A stretch of DNA of 32,275 nucleotides, taken from the IMG/VR virus record IMGVR_UViG_3300035034_000065, positions 1 to 32,275 of that record, one strand, 5' to 3'. Shown in pieces: positions 29,299 through 32,275 of the stretch (position 1 is the stretch's first letter; every line of letters starts with the position of its first letter). The notes below the pieces were generated by a model. The model saw only the letters and a list, made by a program, of their open reading frames with translations. It was not told where the DNA came from and ran no database searches. This DNA is from a virus. The translations under genes and the position numbers were made by a program.

Positions 29299-32275
29299 TA
29301 GCTTAGCCCCGAACCTGTGATGTCGATTAGCGATGCACTGCGACGCACAATCGTACACATGCCGCCCTGTGCTAACGCTCTATTACCCGTGACCACACCC
29401 GCACCGCCAAACCAGTTTAGCGTATCGCCTGATGTTGGGATGATAGTAGCCGCGCCCGTACCAGTGTTAGACAACGTTATAACGCCACCAATGGGTAAAG
29501 ATGAAGCAATAGTCAAGTTAATCGCGCTGTTAGTCGTTTTGGTATAGTAGCCATTACTCGCGCCAAAGTTTGTGTTTGTGGTGTTTTGTGTAGCCACATC
29601 AACTTGGTTATAGCCGACTTCTTTAGTGCCAATTTTAACCGTACCATCAACATCAAATATGACCCCACCGTTATCAGAAACTATACGTAACTCACTATCA
29701 GATGCCGAACCCATGCCGACATAACCTTGTCTTGCGCTTGCTTGGTCGGTAAACTGTATATACCCTGCTGATGATGAACCAGAACTGTTTTCGTCTTGTA
29801 GCGTCAATATAGGTAACGCATCTGCAACGTGTAAGATGGTACTTGGGGAAGTAGTACCAACCCCAACGTTGCCTGATGCATCACTTACAATTCTAGGATT
29901 ACCGTCACCAGCCGATATTACGATGTTGTTGCTAGAAGTGCGTATATCTAAACCACCTTGATTACCGTCAAACGACCCTAGAATGGTATTGTTATCGCCT
30001 GTGGTGATTAGTCTACCTGCCCCATTACCAAATGCGGTGTTTTTGTTTCCTGTGGTGTTTTCGCGTAAAGCACTTACACCGTTAGCTGTGTTAGCGATGC
30101 CTGTGGTGTTACTACGTAAAGCACTTACACCGTTAGCTGTGTTAGTTTGACCTGTGGTGTTAGAGAATAGGGCATCTCTACCAACCGCAGTGTTAAAGTC
30201 ACCTGCGGTGTTATTGCTTAAAACGTTTAAACCAATAGCGGTGTTTCCTGCACTGCTCCCTGCACCTAAACCAACAGTAACTGAGTTTATGATAGCGTCA
30301 CCGTTTACATCTAATTTCGCATTGGGACTAGTCGTACCAATACCAACGTTACCATTAGTGGCAACTCGCAACCTTTCTGTACCGCCAGTATAGAATTTAT
30401 AATTTCCTGAGTTTGACACAAAGAAATTCATATCTGGGCGAATCAAACTACTATTCCTGTTTACGTATTCTAATACACCACCATTGAAAGAGCCTGTTGT
30501 TACGCCGTTTGTAAACTCCCAATTTTCCTCACCCTTAGAAACAACTAATCTTGCTGCTGGTGAATTCGTACCAATACCAACGTTACCTGATTCGTCTATA
30601 CGCATTCTTTCAGTGCCGCCAGTGTCGAATATTTGTTTTTGTACGTTCGCACTAGATCCATAAAAAATACTGCCACCTGCGTAAGTATCTATAGGACCAA
30701 CAAAGAAATCGTTAGTAGGGTTAATCCCTAGTACTCTAGGTGTCGCACCGCCGTTATCTGTTGCGCGTATGTACCGCCCATTGCCAGACATTAGAGCATC
30801 ACCGCTAAAGCGTATCGACCCTGCAACGTCTAGCTTGTCACTAGGACTAGTCGTACCAACCCCAACGTTGCCTGCTGATGTTATCCGCATTTTTTCTGAA
30901 CCACCCGACCTAAACAAATACCCGCCAGCTTGCGAACCTGCTGAGTCGAAAGAAACAAAGTTAAACTGGTTGTCTACTCTAACATCTAAATAATGGTTAT
31001 CTCCTGTGGTGGACTTAGTAAACCTAGCTATTAAATCTTGACCTACCGAGCCTATAACTGTGGTTTCTAGTTTTGCACTAGGGTTGGGAGTGCCAATACC
31101 AACGTCGCCTGTAGAAAGCACACGCATTCTTTCAGACGAACTACCGCCTGTACCCGTTGCCACTACGAAACCACCAAAAGAATTACTCAGTGCTATGCGA
31201 CCTGTGATGTTGCTGTATTCTAGCTTTGCTCTTGCCGAGTCCATAGAAGTAAAATTAATAGCAGTATTTACACTGCCAGTACCGAGCGTAATATCATCAC
31301 ACCCAATCTCACCCACTACATCAAGACGTCTACTTGGCGAACTCGTGCCAATACCAACGTTTCCTGATGCGTTTATACGCATTCTTTCTGAACCGTTAGC
31401 AAGAAAGCGTAATGAGTCGTCAAAATTTGGGTATATAATACCACCTGCAAACGAGTCATCCGCGTCACCAAATGCAATGCCAGCAACGGAATTTGTGGCT
31501 GAGCTTATAGTAATTCCTGCGCTTGCAGAACTCTCAACATGTAAGTCATCGTAATTTGTATCTGGTGTTGCTCCCGATGAACCATTAGCAACATTTAATC
31601 TAGCGTCTGGGTTGGACGTACCAATACCAACGTCACCTGATGCGTCTATACGCATTCTTTCACTTGCGCCAGTAGCAAACGCCACTGTGTCTGACGCAGG
31701 GAAAAACAAGCCTGTGTTAGTATCGCCAGTGTTGGTTAAACTAGGTGCGCTTGCAGTGCCATCGGGGATGCTCACAATGCCCGTGAAAACAGGGTTATTC
31801 ACCGGTGCGTCACCGGCAGTAAGAGCCGCAATATCATTGGTGTTTGTGGTTACGCGGGTATCTAGGTTGCTAATGTCAGTATCGTTGCTGTCCACGCGCC
31901 CGTCGAGGGTGTTTACGGCTGTTTCAACACTGTCTACGCGGTTATTAACGGCGGTTACGCCCGTTGCGTTTGTGTTTATGTTGTTGGTGTTTGTGGTTAC
32001 GCGACCATCAAGGTTGTTAATGTCAGTATCGTTACTGGTCACTCGACCATCTAGTATGTTTACATCGCTGATTACCGCGTCAAGTTCAGTTTCGATGATC
32101 ACGCGGTCGCCAGTTGCCGCACTCCCGATAAACAGCTCACCGCTTAGTACTTGTAAGCCGGTACTATCGAACGTGTAAACGCCCCCTGTGAATGCCAGTT
32201 GTGCGTTTGACAAGAGAGTAAACTTAGTACCTTCTACCATGCGTAAGGCGTCTAAACCTCTAATGCTCAGTCTAA
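29298..32275 (-). CDS. Long trimeric tail fibre (5' end outside window)
   Basis: At least 980 residues. An ATG at 32240 exists, but the frame stays open to the window edge with plausible protein (LSIRGLDALR before the Met) and no ribosome binding site, so the start lies beyond. Modules in order: a coiled-coil stalk with repeated INNLDGRVTTNTNNI units (about 55-145 from that Met); a long array of beta repeats of the form ERMRIDASGNVGIGTSSP; four 17-residue NTAxGxxALxxNTTG units (about 680-750) like trimeric-adhesin heads; more GVGTTSP repeats; and a Gly/Thr-rich end. No C-terminal S74 chaperone domain is seen. It is the probable host-receptor binding fibre. Confidence 0.85.
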   Translation of the reverse strand, partial: RLSIRGLDALRMVEGTKFTLLSNAQLAFTGGVYTFDSTGLQVLSGELFIGSAATGDRVIIETELDAVISDVNILDGRVTSNDTDINNLDGRVTTNTNNINTNATGVTAVNNRVDSVETAVNTLDGRVDSNDTDISNLDTRVTTNTNDIAALTAGDAPVNNPVFTGIVSIPDGTASAPSLTNTGDTNTGLFFPASDTVAFATGASERMRIDASGDVGIGTSNPDARLNVANGSSGATPDTNYDDLHVESSASAGITISSATNSVAGIAFGDADDSFAGGIIYPNFDDSLRFLANGSERMRINASGNVGIGTSSPSRRLDVVGEIGCDDITLGTGSVNTAINFTSMDSARAKLEYSNITGRIALSNSFGGFVVATGTGGSSSERMRVLSTGDVGIGTPNPSAKLETTVIGSVGQDLIARFTKSTTGDNHYLDVRVDNQFNFVSFDSAGSQAGGYLFRSGGSEKMRITSAGNVGVGTTSPSDKLDVAGSIRFSGDALMSGNGRYIRATDNGGATPRVLGINPTNDFFVGPIDTYAGGSIFYGSSANVQKQIFDTGGTERMRIDESGNVGIGTNSPAARLVVSKGEENWEFTNGVTTGSFNGGVLEYVNRNSSLIRPDMNFFVSNSGNYKFYTGGTERLRVATNGNVGIGTTSPNAKLDVNGDAIINSVTVGLGAGSSAGNTAIGLNVLSNNTAGDFNTAVGRDALFSNTTGQTNTANGVSALRSNTTGIANTANGVSALRENTTGNKNTAFGNGAGRLITTGDNNTILGSFDGNQGGLDIRTSSNNIVISAGDGNPRIVSDASGNVGVGTTSPSTILHVADALPILTLQDENSSGSSSAGYIQFTDQASARQGYVGMGSASDSELRIVSDNGGVIFDVDGTVKIGTKEVGYNQVDVATQNTTNTNFGASNGYYTKTTNSAINLTIASSLPIGGVITLSNTGTGAATIIPTSGDTLNWFGGAGVVTGNRALAQGGMCTIVRRSASLIDITGSGLS
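30049..30201 (-). repeat. 51-bp tandem repeats in the fibre gene
   Basis: CCTGTGGTGTT recurs at 30049, 30100 and 30151, a strict 51-base period. It encodes the 17-residue NTANGVSALRxNTTGxx units. Bases 30065-30093 and 30116-30144 are virtually identical, so the array is prone to unit gain or loss. Confidence 0.9.

Noticed and set aside
29299-29358. Upstream extension of the 144-residue gene to an earlier ATG
   Set aside because: It would run 60 bases into the fibre gene, whereas the start at 29298 forms the usual TAATG coupling.
31060-32178. Two long plus-strand frames (164 and 188 codons) opposite the fibre gene
   Set aside because: They arise from the complement of Gly/Thr/Asn-rich fibre repeats and show Val/Pro/Ser-rich shadow composition.

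Overview
The window is a piece of a tailed double-stranded DNA bacteriophage genome, most likely a short-tailed (podovirus-like) phage of an aquatic or marine Gram-negative host. This rests on dense, overlapping genes, a phage replication set on one strand, and a long virion and lysis operon on the other. That operon carries protein types familiar from marine podoviruses: a P22 gp10-like tail hub protein, a giant 'polyvalent' ejection protein with a zincin and a PLxRFG-like tail, and a fibre built of GNVGIGT repeats. No integrase, terminase, portal, capsid, RNA polymerase or tRNA gene is visible, so host, lifestyle and exact taxonomy cannot be fixed from this window.

Layout. Bases 1-2559 (+) hold small early-type genes: an unknown gene cut by the left edge, two membrane micro-proteins of 31 and 34 codons, several acidic or coiled-coil unknowns, a small putative DNA-binding protein, a basic protein and a VRR-NUC nuclease. 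Bases 2546-11892 (+) are the replication and recombination module: family A DNA polymerase with a proofreading domain, a Cas4/AddB-like PD-(D/E)XK nuclease with a probable Fe-S cluster, a small HNH-like basic protein, a SNF2-type helicase, a coiled-coil protein, an excisionase-like HTH protein, a putative ssDNA-binding protein and a fused primase-polymerase/helicase. A near-consensus sigma70 promoter lies at 6961-6989, a factor-independent terminator follows the putative SSB at 8793-8825, and the rightward arm ends at a strong hairpin terminator at 11949-11971.

The other 20 kb (11973-32275) is one leftward operon. In transcription order it encodes a long fibre (5' end beyond the window), a small beta-rich protein, a Trp-rich membrane protein, a membrane/coiled-coil protein, a DUF5675-like protein, a holin-like protein, the P22 gp10-like hub protein, a jelly-roll-like protein, four low-complexity probable internal or tail proteins, and the 2260-residue ejection protein. 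The two arms converge at about 11.95 kb.

How the genes work together. The primase-helicase, polymerase, SSB, SNF2 helicase and three nuclease-like proteins could form a largely self-contained replication and recombination apparatus. The leftward operon supplies adsorption, lysis and DNA ejection. The most interesting non-coding signals are a 17-base palindrome present twice in mirror orientation (5405-5421 and 8788-8804), the second copy overlapping a terminator so that the two folds exclude each other, and a CCAACCGGA(G) word found at three intergenic sites. The most interesting coding signals are Leu in place of the Phe762-equivalent of the polymerase, the zincin within the giant ejection protein, and twin pentapeptide arrays spelled with almost non-overlapping codons.
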